A stretch of DNA of 64,000 bases from Micromonospora echinaurantiaca (GCF_900090235.1 NZ_LT607750.1:1624501-1688500), one strand, 5' to 3'. Shown: positions 36,184 to 45,116, counted from the first letter of the stretch. A program made the numbers and translations. Notes: generated from the letters alone by a model not told the origin.

Positions 36184-39100
36184 GTGCAGATCGGGATGCT
36201 CGGACCGTTCGAGGTTCTCCGGGACGACGGGGCCCACGCCGACGTGCCGGGCGCCCGGCTGCGCGGGCTGTTGGTCGCCCTCGCGCTCGAACCCGGTCGC
36301 GTGGTCCCGAAGGCGACGCTCGTCGACTGGATCTGGGGCGAACATCCGCCCTCCGACGCGGCGAACGCCTTGCAGCGGCTGGCGTCCCGGCTGCGGAAAG
36401 CGCTACCGGACGGTTCGGTCGAGGGGCGGCCGGACGGCTACCGCCTGGCGGTGGAACCCCGCGCCGTCGACGCCGTGCGCTTCGAACACCTGGTCCGCCA
36501 GGCCCGCGACGACGAGGGTCCGCAGCGGGTACGGCGGCTGCGCGAGGCCCTCGGGCTGTGGCGCGGTGCGGCCCTGCAGGACGTCGGTCTGTCCGACAGC
36601 GTGGCCTTCGACGCGGCGGTCACCCGCCTCGAACGGCTGCGCCTGACGGCCATGGAGGACCGGTTCGACGCGGAGATCAGCCTCGGCCACGGCGCGGAAC
36701 TGGTTCCGGAACTGACCGACCTGGTGGCCGCGCACCCGGTGCGGGAACGGCTCGTCGCCGCGCTGATGCGCGCCCTCGTGGCCAGCGGCCGGGACACCGA
36801 CGCGCTGCTCGTGTACCAGCGCACCAGGGAAGCGCTGGCCGACACGCTGGGCGTCGACCCCGCACCGGAGCTGTCGGCACTGCACGTCGCGCTGCTGCGG
36901 GGCGAGTCGGGACGGCGCGAGGAGAACCGGAACACGAACCTGCGCGAGGAGCTCACCAGCTTCATCGGCAAGGACGCCGACGTCGCCGCGGTCGCCGGAC
37001 TCGTCGCCGAACACCGGCTCACCACCCTGATCGGGCCGGGCGGCTCGGGGAAGACCAGGCTGGCCACGGAAACCGCGCGCACCCTGCTCCGCGACCTGCC
37101 GGACGGGGCCTGGCTGGTGGAACTCGCCGCCATCGGCGCGGACGGCGACGTGGCACAGGCGACGTTCGCCGGGCTCGGCCTGCGGGACGCGCTGCTCGGC
37201 GAGGCGCCGAACGTGGAGCCGACCGACCGGCTCATCGCCGCGATCCGGGAGCGGGAGGCGCTCCTGGTCCTGGACAACTGCGAACACGTGATCGAGTCGG
37301 CGGCGACGTTCGCCCATCGGGTGCTGGGGGAGTGCCGGCGGCTGCGGATCCTGGCGACGAGCAGGGAACCGCTCGGCATCACCGGTGAGGCCCTGTGGCC
37401 GGTCGTGCCGCTGGCCCTGCCCGGCGCGAGCGCCGGTCCCGCCGAGATCGAGTCCTCACCGGCCGTTCGGCTGCTGCTGGACCGGGCGAGCGCGGTGCGC
37501 AAGGATCTCGCGGTCGACGCCGAGACGTTGTCGACGATGGCGCGCGTCTGCCGGGCGCTGGACGGGATGCCGCTGGCGATCGAACTGGCCGCGGCCAGGT
37601 TGCGCACCATGTCCATCGACCAGCTCGCCAACCGGCTCGACGACCGGTTCCGCCTGTTGACCGGCGGCAGCCGTACCGCGCTGCCCCGGCACCGGACGCT
37701 GCGGGCGATGGTCGACTGGAGCTGGGAACTGCTCACCGACGCCGAACGGATGGTCCTGCGCCGGCTCTCGGTGTTCTCCGGCGGGGCGAGCCTGGAAGCC
37801 GCCGAGCGGGTCTGCGTCGGCGACGCCGTCGAGCAGGCGGAGGTGCTCGAGCTGCTCACCGCGCTGACCGAGAAGTCGCTGCTGGTCGCGGAGGGCGACG
37901 GCGCACCGCGCTACCGCATGCTCGGCACGATCAGGGAGTACGCCGCGCACCGCCTCACCGAGGCGGGGGAGTCGGACCTGGCGCGCCACGCGCATCTCAC
38001 CTACTTCACCGAACTCACCGAGACCGCCGACCCGTGGCTTCGCCGCGCCGAGCAGGTGGAGTGGCTCGCCACGCTCAACCTCGAGCACGACAACATCAGT
38101 GCCGCGATGCGCGGCGCGCTCGCGGCTGGCGAGGCGCAGGCGGCGATGCGGCTCGCGGCCGGCGCCGGCTGGTACTGGTGGCTCAGCGGGCACAAGGCCG
38201 AAGGCATCGAGCTGCTCATCGCGGCCACCGAAACGCCCGGCGAGGTGACCGACGAGATCCGGGCCATGGTGTACGCGCTGGTGGTGCTCTTCGTCAGCGG
38301 CGGGCGGGGCGACGAGCACCAGGCGGCGGAGTGGATCCACAAGGCGTACCGGATCAGTCAGCGCAGCCAGTCCCGCCGGCCGCTGCTGGGGCTGGTCGTC
38401 CCACTGGAGCGCATGTTGCAGGCGCCGGACGCGTTCCTGCCCGCCTGGGAGCCATTACTGGACGACGAGGACCCCTGGGTGCGGGCCCTGGCCCGGCTGC
38501 AACTCGGCAAGATGCGGATCCTGCTCGGCCAGGGCGGGCGGGATGCGGACGCCCACCTAGAGCTGGCGCTCGCCGAGTTCCGGGCGATCGGCGAACGGTA
38601 CGGGATCTCGTTCGCCCTGAGCGAGCTGGCGGAGCGCATCGCCACGCGCGGCGAGTTCGCCGCCGCGTGCGAGCACTACGAACAGGCGATCACGGTCGTC
38701 ACCGAGGTCGGCGCCGTCGAGGATGTCATCCGGATGCGGGCGCGACAGGCTCAGCTGTACTGGCTGCTCGGCGATGCGGAGGCCAGCGCCGCTGCCACAG
38801 CCGAGGCGCAACGGTGCGCCGAACGGGTCACCTGGCCGGACGCGCTGGCCGTGCTGGCCCTGTCGAAGGCGGAACTCGCTCGGTGGCGCGGCGACGCCGA
38901 GGAGGCGTACCGGCAACTCGAGGTCGCGACGACCATGCTGAGCGACGACGCGGAGCTGGCGAACGTCCGCGCGGTCACCCACGACCTGCTGGGCTACCTC
39001 GCCGAGGACCTCGGCGAGGCCCGCAAGCACCACGCCGCGGCCTGCCAAGCCGCGGCCGAGACGGGGCATGCCCTCGTGATCGCGCGGATACTCGTCGGCG

Positions 39101-39321
39101 TCGCGGACCTGGCACTGCGCCGCGGCCGGTACGACCAGGCGGCGCGGCTGCTGGCGGCGAGCACCGAGGTGCGCGGGCTGCCGGATCTGTCCCACCCGGA
39201 CCTGGCCCGGATCGAGCGGACAGCGCGGAGCCGCCTCGGCGACGCGGGGTTCGCCGAGGCGGCTCGGGAGGGCACGCGGACGAGCTGGAGTCAGCTGGTC
39301 GAGGTCACGCTCGCTTGGTGA
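36184..39321 (+). CDS. AfsR/SARP-family regulator (winged helix-BTAD-NB-ARC-TPR), third in window
   Basis: The 1045-aa activator starts at GTG 36184 (MQIGMLGPFEVL). A winged helix spans residues 1-95. BTAD lies at 100-245 (ALGLWRGAALQDV ... YQRTREALADTLGVDPAPEL). The NB-ARC-like ATPase has Walker A GPGGSGKTRLATETA near residue 283, LLVLDNCEHV and TSREPLGITGEALW, followed by TPR repeats. This AfsR/MalT-like form is common beside secondary-metabolism and efflux genes. It is convergent with a DrrAB-like exporter, overlapping its 3' end by 17 bp. The exporter's promoter carries four heptads at 11-12 bp pitch, making this SARP its probable activator. Confidence 0.92.
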   Translation: MQIGMLGPFEVLRDDGAHADVPGARLRGLLVALALEPGRVVPKATLVDWIWGEHPPSDAANALQRLASRLRKALPDGSVEGRPDGYRLAVEPRAVDAVRFEHLVRQARDDEGPQRVRRLREALGLWRGAALQDVGLSDSVAFDAAVTRLERLRLTAMEDRFDAEISLGHGAELVPELTDLVAAHPVRERLVAALMRALVASGRDTDALLVYQRTREALADTLGVDPAPELSALHVALLRGESGRREENRNTNLREELTSFIGKDADVAAVAGLVAEHRLTTLIGPGGSGKTRLATETARTLLRDLPDGAWLVELAAIGADGDVAQATFAGLGLRDALLGEAPNVEPTDRLIAAIREREALLVLDNCEHVIESAATFAHRVLGECRRLRILATSREPLGITGEALWPVVPLALPGASAGPAEIESSPAVRLLLDRASAVRKDLAVDAETLSTMARVCRALDGMPLAIELAAARLRTMSIDQLANRLDDRFRLLTGGSRTALPRHRTLRAMVDWSWELLTDAERMVLRRLSVFSGGASLEAAERVCVGDAVEQAEVLELLTALTEKSLLVAEGDGAPRYRMLGTIREYAAHRLTEAGESDLARHAHLTYFTELTETADPWLRRAEQVEWLATLNLEHDNISAAMRGALAAGEAQAAMRLAAGAGWYWWLSGHKAEGIELLIAATETPGEVTDEIRAMVYALVVLFVSGGRGDEHQAAEWIHKAYRISQRSQSRRPLLGLVVPLERMLQAPDAFLPAWEPLLDDEDPWVRALARLQLGKMRILLGQGGRDADAHLELALAEFRAIGERYGISFALSELAERIATRGEFAAACEHYEQAITVVTEVGAVEDVIRMRARQAQLYWLLGDAEASAAATAEAQRCAERVTWPDALAVLALSKAELARWRGDAEEAYRQLEVATTMLSDDAELANVRAVTHDLLGYLAEDLGEARKHHAAACQAAAETGHALVIARILVGVADLALRRGRYDQAARLLAASTEVRGLPDLSHPDLARIERTARSRLGDAGFAEAAREGTRTSWSQLVEVTLAW

Positions 39322-40054
39322 ACGTGGCGGACGCCCACAGGTAGCCGACCAGGGCGATCCCGACGCACCACGCGAGGGCGGTGATCAGGGTGCCGGTGTC
39401 CGGTGCGCCGTTGAGGAGTCCGCGCATGGTCTCGATGATCGGGGTGAAGGGCTGGTACTCGGCGAACTGCCGCAGACCGGGTCCCATCTTCTCCGCCGGG
39501 ACGATGGCGCTGCTGAAGAACGGCAGCATGACCAGGGGCACGGCGGCCAGACCCGCCGTTTCCGGCGACTTCGCCGCCAGGCCCAGGGCGACGGTGAGCC
39601 AGCCGGCGGCGAAGCCGAGGAGCACGACGATGCCGGCCACGCCGAGCCAGTGGGTGAGGCTGGCCGATGGGTTGAAGCCCAGCAGGAAGGCCACCCCGAT
39701 GAGGGCGGCGATGGCGACGAGGTTGGTCAGGACGCTGGCGACGACGTGACCGGTCAGCACCGCACCGCGGGAGACGTCCATGACTTTGAACCGGTTGATG
39801 ATGCCCTTGGTCATGTCGGAGTTCACCGCCGTCGCGGTGGCACCGAGTCCATAGCAGACGGCCAGCAGGATCAGTCCGGGCGTGGCGTAGTCGATGTAGT
39901 CGACGCCGACGTTGAAGGCGTCGCCGAACATGTACACGAACATCAGCATGATGATGATCGGCATCAGCACGGCGTTGAAGACCGAGGTCGGGTTCCGGGC
40001 GATGTGCTTGAAGTTGCGACGCAGCATGATCATCGAGTGGGACTTGGAGCTCAT
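39305..40054 (-). CDS. ABC-2 type permease, DrrB-like
   Basis: The 249-aa protein has six membrane helices: NAVLMPIIIMLMFVYMFGDAF, GLILLAVCYGLGATATAV, then four more up to ALAWCVGIALVGYLWASATF. It has the DrrB/ABC-2 pattern with MDVSRGAVLTGHVVASV between helices 2 and 3. ATG 40054 overlaps the ATPase stop by 4 bp (ATGA). With that ATPase it would form a daunorubicin-type (DrrAB) exporter of antibiotics, lipids or other hydrophobic compounds. Confidence 0.9.
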   Translation of the reverse strand: MSSKSHSMIMLRRNFKHIARNPTSVFNAVLMPIIIMLMFVYMFGDAFNVGVDYIDYATPGLILLAVCYGLGATATAVNSDMTKGIINRFKVMDVSRGAVLTGHVVASVLTNLVAIAALIGVAFLLGFNPSASLTHWLGVAGIVVLLGFAAGWLTVALGLAAKSPETAGLAAVPLVMLPFFSSAIVPAEKMGPGLRQFAEYQPFTPIIETMRGLLNGAPDTGTLITALAWCVGIALVGYLWASATFTKRA

Positions 40055-40989
40055 TTCGCGGCCACCTCCGTGGGGCGCCCGGTCAGGGCGAGGAAGACGT
40101 CGTCGAGGTCGGGTGTGTGCACCGAGCACTCCTCGGCGGTGAGGGAGTACTCGTCGAGCCGGTCCAGCAGGCTCCGCAGCGATCTCGTCCCGCCGTCGCT
40201 GGGAACCCGCAAGGTCAGCGTCTCGTCGTCGCGTGTGGCGTCGGACAGGACCCGAGCGGCCGTGTCGAGCTCGGTGACGGTGGTGAACCGGAGCCGGACG
40301 TGGGTTCCGGGGATCTGCCGCTTGAGGTCGTCGGAGGTGCCCTGGGCGACGAGGCGGCCCTGGTCGAGCACTGCGATCCGGTCGGCGAGCTGGTCGGCTT
40401 CCTCGAGATACTGGGTGGTGAGGAAGATGGTCACCCCGTCGGCGACCAGGCCACGGATGATCGACCACATGGTGCGGCGGCTACGCGGGTCCAGCCCGGT
40501 CGTCGGCTCGTCCAGGAAGATGATCCGCGGGTTGCCGACCAGCGTCATCGCCAGGTCCAGCTTGCGGCGCATCCCACCGGAGTAGGTCGAGGCGGGCTTG
40601 CCCGCCGACTCGGTCAACTCGAACCGGTCCAGCAACTCGGCGACCATCCGCTTGCCGCCACCGGAGGCCCGGTGCAGATCCACCATCAGCTGCAGGTTCT
40701 CGCGCCCCGTCAGCAGCTCGTCCACCGCCGCGAACTGACCGGTCACCCCGATCGCCGCCCGCACCGCCTTCGCCTCGGTCGCCACGTCATGCCCGGCGAC
40801 CCGTACCGTCCCGCCGTCGGCTTTGATCAACGTGGTCAGCACGTTCACCGTCGTCGTCTTGCCCGCCCCGTTCGGGCCGAGCAGTGAGAACACCGTTCCC
40901 GCCCGGACATCGAGGTCGACGCCGTCGAGCACTACCTTGTCCTTGTAGGCCTTCCGCAGTCCGGAGACCGTGATCGCTGAAGCTGTCAT
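40051..40989 (-). CDS. ABC transporter ATPase, DrrA-like
   Basis: The 312-aa protein carries Walker A LLGPNGAGKTTTVNVL, Q-loop VTGQFAAVDELLTGRENL, signature YSGGMRRKLDLAMTLVGNP, Walker B IIFLDEPTTGLDPRSR and the DrrA-type C-terminal extension (SVHTPDLDDVFLALTG). The DrrA family couples ATP hydrolysis to export of drugs such as anthracyclines, giving self-resistance. The start is ATG 40989, with GAAAGT 7 nt upstream and no Shine-Dalgarno, so the transcript may be leaderless. The promoter has a four-heptad array. Self-resistance to a product made elsewhere is possible, as no biosynthetic genes are adjacent. Confidence 0.93.
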   Translation of the reverse strand: MTASAITVSGLRKAYKDKVVLDGVDLDVRAGTVFSLLGPNGAGKTTTVNVLTTLIKADGGTVRVAGHDVATEAKAVRAAIGVTGQFAAVDELLTGRENLQLMVDLHRASGGGKRMVAELLDRFELTESAGKPASTYSGGMRRKLDLAMTLVGNPRIIFLDEPTTGLDPRSRRTMWSIIRGLVADGVTIFLTTQYLEEADQLADRIAVLDQGRLVAQGTSDDLKRQIPGTHVRLRFTTVTELDTAARVLSDATRDDETLTLRVPSDGGTRSLRSLLDRLDEYSLTAEECSVHTPDLDDVFLALTGRPTEVAAK

Positions 40990-40996
40990 GCGGACA

Positions 40997-41053
40997 ACTT
41001 TCGGGATCGAGCCTGTCACCCCCCTGACACGCCGCTGACACGACCACTGACAC
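40997..41053 (-). promoter_or_regulatory. SARP-type promoter: four GTG(T/A)CAG heptads at 11/11/12-bp spacing
   Basis: On the coding strand GTGTCAG occurs at 41053-41047, 41041-41035 and 41030-41024, followed by GTGACAG at 41019-41013. Ten nt further lies GAAAGT (41002-40997), placed as a -10 for the exporter start at 40989. Heptamer direct repeats with 4-bp gaps are the textbook SARP recognition pattern, and a SARP gene ends on the other side of the exporter. Confidence 0.75.
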
Positions 41054-41339
41054 CCGTACGCGTTCCTGGCCGGTCCACTGCAACGTGTCGCCTGTATCGG
41101 ACCGGTGCAGGACAGGCGGCCGGGGAGAGCCCGCAACGAGGTTCGCTGCCGGCCTGGTCGTCGGCGTAGGGTCACCCGGGCGGCGGTCGCGCACGTCGTC
41201 GCGCACCGACCGCTCACCGACGCGGTGATCCGGGCCCTGAACCCGCAGCTGACCGTCGCCAGGTTGCGCGAGGATCTCGCCGCCATCGGGTACCCGGTCG
41301 CGGCGTAACGGCAGGCCCGCCGACGCCCCGAGCAGGAAC
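41054..41339. other. Spacer with possible decayed C-terminus
   Basis: About 285 bp without an intact gene. A + strand frame ending at 41308 encodes HRPLTDAVIRALNPQLTVAR and REDLAAIGYPVAA. It reads like the C-terminal tail of an oxidoreductase-type protein but lacks a credible start and ribosome binding site. It could be a remnant of a gene lost when the exporter region was assembled. Confidence 0.3.
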
Positions 41340-42308
41340 CTACGCGGGGACGCCCGCCGGGGTCCGGGGCTGCGCGCGGAAGGTCGAGCGGTACGCCTGT
41401 GGCGCCACCCCGCTGAGTCGCTTGAACTGGGCACGGAACTGCGCCGGCGAAGCGAAGCCGACGAGGTGGGCGATCCGGTCGACGCCGTGGTCGGTGCGCT
41501 CCAGGAGTTCCTGCGCCCGGCGGATGCGTACGGCGGTGACCCACTGCATCGGAGTGCGGCCGGTCTCCTCGTGGAAGCGCCGGTTGAGCGTACGCACGCT
41601 GAGCCTGGCGTGGGCAGCCACATCGGCCAGCGTCAGTTTCTCGTGGGCGTGGGACTCCAGCCATCCGAGGACCTCGCCGAGGCCGATCTCGGCGGCCCGC
41701 ACGCCGGGGCGGACGATGAACTGCGCCTGCCCGCCGTCCCGGTGCAGTGGCGCCACGGCCTGCCGTGACGCGTCGGCGGCGGCCGCGGCGCCGTAATCGC
41801 GGCGCACCAGGTGCAGGCACATGTCCACGCCCGCGGTCGCCCCGGCCGACGTGACGAACTGGCCGGTGTCGACGTACAGCACCTCGGGGTCCACCTCGAC
41901 GGCCGGGAAGGCCACCCGCAACTGCTCGGCGGCGGCCCAGTGGGTGGTGGCCCGCCGGCCGTCGAGCAGCCCGGCCGCGGCGAGGATGAAGGTGCCCACG
42001 CAGATCGACGCGATGCGGGTACCGGCGGCCGCGGCGGCCCGCAGCGCGCCCAGTACCGCGGTGGGCACCGGCGCGGTCGGGTCGTACCGGCCGGGCACCA
42101 CGACGGTGTCGGCGTCGGCGAGCGCGTCGAGGCCGTGGTCGACGGCCAGCCGCAGCGGACCGGCGTGGACCACCGGCTCGCTGCCGCAGACCAGTACCCG
42201 GTAGCCGGCCTGGCCGCCCGGCAGCCGTACCTGGCCGAGCACCTCGATCGGCGTGGCGAGGTCGAACGCGATCGTGTCCGGCAGCGCCAGGACGCACACG
42301 GTGTGCAC
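41340..42308 (-). CDS. GlxA-family regulator (DJ-1/PfpI plus AraC HTH), second copy
   Basis: The 322-aa protein has an N-terminal DJ-1-like domain with SICVGTFILAAAGLLDGRRATTHW at the nucleophile elbow, and a C-terminal AraC DNA-binding domain (LSVRTLNRRFHEETGRTPMQWV and GFASPAQFRAQFKRLSGVAPQAYR). GTG 42308 sits behind GAGGAG. The divergent gene encodes a stand-alone DJ-1 protein, and a 20-bp palindrome lies between the two. A sensor and related enzyme pair under one operator is a plausible reading. Confidence 0.92.
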   Translation of the reverse strand: MHTVCVLALPDTIAFDLATPIEVLGQVRLPGGQAGYRVLVCGSEPVVHAGPLRLAVDHGLDALADADTVVVPGRYDPTAPVPTAVLGALRAAAAAGTRIASICVGTFILAAAGLLDGRRATTHWAAAEQLRVAFPAVEVDPEVLYVDTGQFVTSAGATAGVDMCLHLVRRDYGAAAAADASRQAVAPLHRDGGQAQFIVRPGVRAAEIGLGEVLGWLESHAHEKLTLADVAAHARLSVRTLNRRFHEETGRTPMQWVTAVRIRRAQELLERTDHGVDRIAHLVGFASPAQFRAQFKRLSGVAPQAYRSTFRAQPRTPAGVPA

Positions 42309-42349
42309 GGCGACTCCTCGGGTCGAGGATGCGGCAGGAAACAGTCGGG

Positions 42350-42369
42350 CAGTGGCAATCTTGCCACTG
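42350..42369. promoter_or_regulatory. 20-bp perfect palindrome CAGTGGCAA-TC-TTGCCACTG
   Basis: Perfect 9-bp arms with a 2-bp centre lie midway in the 98-bp divergent region between the GlxA-type regulator and the DJ-1 gene. The TGGCA/TGCCA core resembles AraC-family half-sites such as AdpA's TGGC-type site. It is very probably the regulator's operator. Confidence 0.75.
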
Positions 42370-42406
42370 GTCGCGCCGCCCGGCGAGCCCGAGGATCGAC
42401 GGCGTG

Positions 42407-43060
42407 ATGGTGCAGATCGTGTTGTACGACGGGTTCGACCCACTCGATGTCATCGCGCCCTTCGAGGTCCTCTCGGCCGGAAGCGACGCGGCTGGCGGGG
42501 CCCTGGCGGTGGAACTCGTCGCCGCGGAGGGCGTACGGGAGGTGGTCAGCGGCACCCGAGGCTTGACGCTGCGGGCGACCGCGAAGCTGGACCCCGACCG
42601 GCCGGGCTATGTCGTGGTACCCGGTGCCAGCGGGCCCACGACCGGCGACCCCGACCAGGGCGCGGTGACGATTCCCGTGCTGCTGGCGCGGTTCGCCGAG
42701 TCGGCGGCGGCACCGCTGCTGCTCGCCGCCCTGCGCAACCCCGAGGTGACCGTCGCGGCCGTCTGCGGCGGATCGCTCGCCCTGGCCATGGCCGGCCTGA
42801 TCGAGGGACGCCACGCGGTGACCCACGCGCTCGGCATGGACGTGCTCGACGCGACGGGCGTACACGCGGTGCCGGCCCGGGTCGTCGACGACGGCGACCT
42901 CATCAGCGCGGGCGGCGTCACCTCCGGCCTGGACCTCGGGCTGCACATCCTGGAGCGCGAGTTCGGCCCGCGGGTCGCGCACGCCGTCGAAACCCTCTTC
43001 GAGTACGAGCGGCGCGGCATCGTCTGGCGCAACGCCGGCCGCACGCCCATCACCATCTGA
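42407..43060 (+). CDS. DJ-1/PfpI-family protein
   Basis: The 217-aa single-domain protein has VQIVLYDGFDPLDVIAPFEVL at the start and a nucleophile elbow AAVCGGSLALAMAGLIEGRHAVTHALG, where Cys is the likely active-site residue. The family includes isonitrile hydratases, glyoxalase III-type deglycases and chaperones. It is divergent from a GlxA-type regulator containing a related domain and is followed 11 bp later by a small partner gene, so the two form a regulated operon. Confidence 0.88.
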   Translation: MVQIVLYDGFDPLDVIAPFEVLSAGSDAAGGALAVELVAAEGVREVVSGTRGLTLRATAKLDPDRPGYVVVPGASGPTTGDPDQGAVTIPVLLARFAESAAAPLLLAALRNPEVTVAAVCGGSLALAMAGLIEGRHAVTHALGMDVLDATGVHAVPARVVDDGDLISAGGVTSGLDLGLHILEREFGPRVAHAVETLFEYERRGIVWRNAGRTPITI

Positions 43061-43071
43061 CGGGAGCTGTC

Positions 43072-43374
43072 TTGCACCCCATCCTCGGCACCTGGGACGT
43101 CAGCCTGAAGACCCCGATCGGCACACTGCGCGCCGAGTATGTCTTCAGTGACACCGGCGGCGTGCTCGCCGGCACCGCGTCGACGACGGCGGAGACGGTG
43201 CCGCTGGCCGCACTCGTCTGCGACGGCCCCCGGGTGACGTGGCGGCAGGCGGTGACCCGTCCGATGCGCCTCAACCTCGACTTCGACGTGGTCGTGGACG
43301 GGGGCACCTTCACCGGCTACTCCCGCGCGGGCCGCCTGCCCCGCACCACGGTCACCGGCACCCGCCGCGGGTGA
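43072..43374 (+). CDS. Small beta-rich hypothetical protein (100 aa)
   Basis: TTG 43072 follows GGGAG and lies 11 bp after the DJ-1 stop. The product, ILGTWDVSLKTPIGTLRAEYVF ... RPMRLNLDFDVVVDGGTFTGYSRAG, looks like a small lipocalin or beta-barrel ligand-binding domain. It resembles small proteins annotated only as hypothetical in actinomycetes. Tight linkage suggests it works with the DJ-1 protein, perhaps binding its substrate. Confidence 0.65.
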   Translation: MHPILGTWDVSLKTPIGTLRAEYVFSDTGGVLAGTASTTAETVPLAALVCDGPRVTWRQAVTRPMRLNLDFDVVVDGGTFTGYSRAGRLPRTTVTGTRRG

Positions 43375-43489
43375 ACCGGGTCGCCCCGCGCTGCCGGAGG
43401 TCGCCAACGCCACCTCGCTGCTACCGGTCGGCGCGGATGGCGCGGTCCGGCGGCGCATTCGCCGCCGGCACGGCGAACGTGCGGGTGCG

Positions 43490-44167
43490 ATGATGCGGCT
43501 CGTGCCTTCCTCGCCTTCAGATCCGCTCGACTACCGCGGCGTGCAACTCGCCTACGACACAGTGGCGGAGGACTACGCCTCGTACCTCCCGGACACCCGC
43601 GCCGAGGCGCCACTCGACCTCGCCATGGTCGACGCCTTCGCGGCGGCGGTGGCGTCCGGTGGCGACGCGCGGGTCCTCGACGCCGGATGCGGCGCGGGGC
43701 GGATGAGCCGGTACCTCGCCGAGCGCGGGTGTCTGGTGGAGGGGGTCGACCTGTCGTCGAGCATGGTCGCCATGGCCCGGCGCGATCACCCCGACCTGGT
43801 GTTCACCGTCGGCTCCCTGACCGACCTCCCCTATCCGGACGACCGGTTCGCCGGCGTGCTGCTGTGGTACTCGACCATCCACACGCCGCCCGCCGGCCAG
43901 GCGCGCATCTTCGCGGAGGCCGCCCGGGTGCTCCGCCCGGGTGGCCACCTGCTCGTCGGGTTCCAGTCCGGCGAAGGTGCCCGCGACGTGTCCGCGGCGT
44001 ACCGCCGGTTCGGCCACGAGATCCAGCTCGAGCGCTACCTCGTCACGACCGACCAGGTCGCACCGCGGCTTGTGGCCGCAGGGCTGCGGGAGGTGTGTCG
44101 CCTGGTCCGCCGTGCCCAGGGCACGGAGCGGGACGATCAGGCGTTCCTGCTGGCCAAGGCCCCCTGA
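43490..44167 (+). CDS. Class I SAM-dependent methyltransferase
   Basis: The 225-aa protein carries motif I VLDAGCGAGRMSRYLAERG, an acidic VEGVDLSSSMV after the second strand, and the post-motif VLRPGGHLLVGFQSG. These are typical of small-molecule methyltransferases of the UbiE/Methyltransf_11 type. The acceptor is unknown. The start is ATG 43490, though a later GTG at 43502 is possible. It converges on a hydrolase gene with a strong bidirectional hairpin between. Confidence 0.88.
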   Translation: MMRLVPSSPSDPLDYRGVQLAYDTVAEDYASYLPDTRAEAPLDLAMVDAFAAAVASGGDARVLDAGCGAGRMSRYLAERGCLVEGVDLSSSMVAMARRDHPDLVFTVGSLTDLPYPDDRFAGVLLWYSTIHTPPAGQARIFAEAARVLRPGGHLLVGFQSGEGARDVSAAYRRFGHEIQLERYLVTTDQVAPRLVAAGLREVCRLVRRAQGTERDDQAFLLAKAP

Positions 44168-44194
44168 CCTCGGCGGCTCCCCGCAGCCGACGGC

Positions 44195-44222
44195 CCGGCC
44201 GGAGTCGCCTCCTTCCGGCCGG
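44195..44222. terminator. Bidirectional hairpin between convergent methyltransferase and hydrolase
   Basis: CCGGCCGGA (44195-44203) and TCCGGCCGG (44214-44222) are perfect complements around a 10-nt loop, placed in the 70-bp gap between two convergent stop codons. Confidence 0.65.
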
Positions 44223-44237
44223 ACCGCCCGGCCGCCG

Positions 44238-45116
44238 TTACCGGGCCGTGTGCGCGAGGACGGCGGCGGCCAGTTCCTCGTGCACCTCCGGCGGCAACGT
44301 GTGGCCCATGCCCGCCACGATCATCAGCCGCGCCCCCGGAATCTGCTCGGCGATCATCGCGCTGTGGCCCGGCTTGGCCGGCTCGTGGCTGCCCTCGATG
44401 ACCAGTGTGGGCGCCTTCACCTGGTGCAGCACGCCCACCGGCTCGAAGTCGGGCTTGGCCATGGCCGCCAGCCGGTGGTTGGTCACCGCCGACAGGTCCC
44501 GGGCCCGGTCGTAGATCCGTTCCTGCAGGAGCCGCGCCGCGTCCTCGTCGAACGGCAGCCCGGTGCCGTGCAGCAGGCGCTGCTCGGCGATCATGCCGTC
44601 GATCCGGGCGCGCCGGTCCTCCGGCGGCGGGGCGGCCATCAGCGTGCGGTAGAAGGCGACGAACTCCGGCGCCGGCTCGGGCAGGCTCCCCTCGGGCTGC
44701 GGTTGTCCCATCAGCGCTCGCATGATCACCTGACCCTCGCCGCCGCCGAGCGGTGAGGAGCCGATGACAGTCAGCGAGCGCACCCGCTCGGGTCGCTCCA
44801 CGGCGACGAACTGGCCGAGGAGGCCGCCCGCCGAGTGGCAGACCAGGTGCGCGCTCTCCAGGCCGTGGGCGTCCAGCACGCGGTAGACGTCGTCCTTGAT
44901 GTCGTCCCAGGTGTACGGCTCCGCCGCGAAGTCGACCGTGTCCGACCGGCCGGTGTCGCGGTGGTCGTACCGGATCACCCGGCGACCCCCGGCGACCAGG
45001 CGGCCGACGAACTCGTCCGGCCACAGGATGCCCTGGGACATCGACCCCATGATCAACAGGATCGGCTCATCCGTCGCGGCGCCGAACTCTTCACTCCAGA
45101 TGTTCACCTCATGCAT
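44238..45116 (-). CDS. Alpha/beta hydrolase, RdmC/DnrP-like
   Basis: The 292-aa hydrolase resembles anthracycline methylesterases of the RdmC type: VNIWSEEFG, LLIMGSMSQGILWPDEFVGRL, VIRYDHRDTGRSDTVDFAAEPY, GTGLPFDED and the C-terminal AGMGHTLPPEVHEELAAAVLAHT with the catalytic His. The nucleophile is Ser95 in C-H-S-A-G; the usual first Gly of GxSxG is Cys93. RdmC enzymes cleave methyl esters of polyketides, but many paralogs are of unknown substrate. ATG 45116 lies 3 bp after the LAL regulator stop on the same strand, so it is co-transcribed with that regulator. Confidence 0.87.
   Translation of the reverse strand: MHEVNIWSEEFGAATDEPILLIMGSMSQGILWPDEFVGRLVAGGRRVIRYDHRDTGRSDTVDFAAEPYTWDDIKDDVYRVLDAHGLESAHLVCHSAGGLLGQFVAVERPERVRSLTVIGSSPLGGGEGQVIMRALMGQPQPEGSLPEPAPEFVAFYRTLMAAPPPEDRRARIDGMIAEQRLLHGTGLPFDEDAARLLQERIYDRARDLSAVTNHRLAAMAKPDFEPVGVLHQVKAPTLVIEGSHEPAKPGHSAMIAEQIPGARLMIVAGMGHTLPPEVHEELAAAVLAHTAR

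Noticed and set aside
41105..41308. 67-aa gene before the GlxA-type regulator
   Set aside because: No ribosome binding site and an Arg-rich first half; at best a C-terminal remnant.
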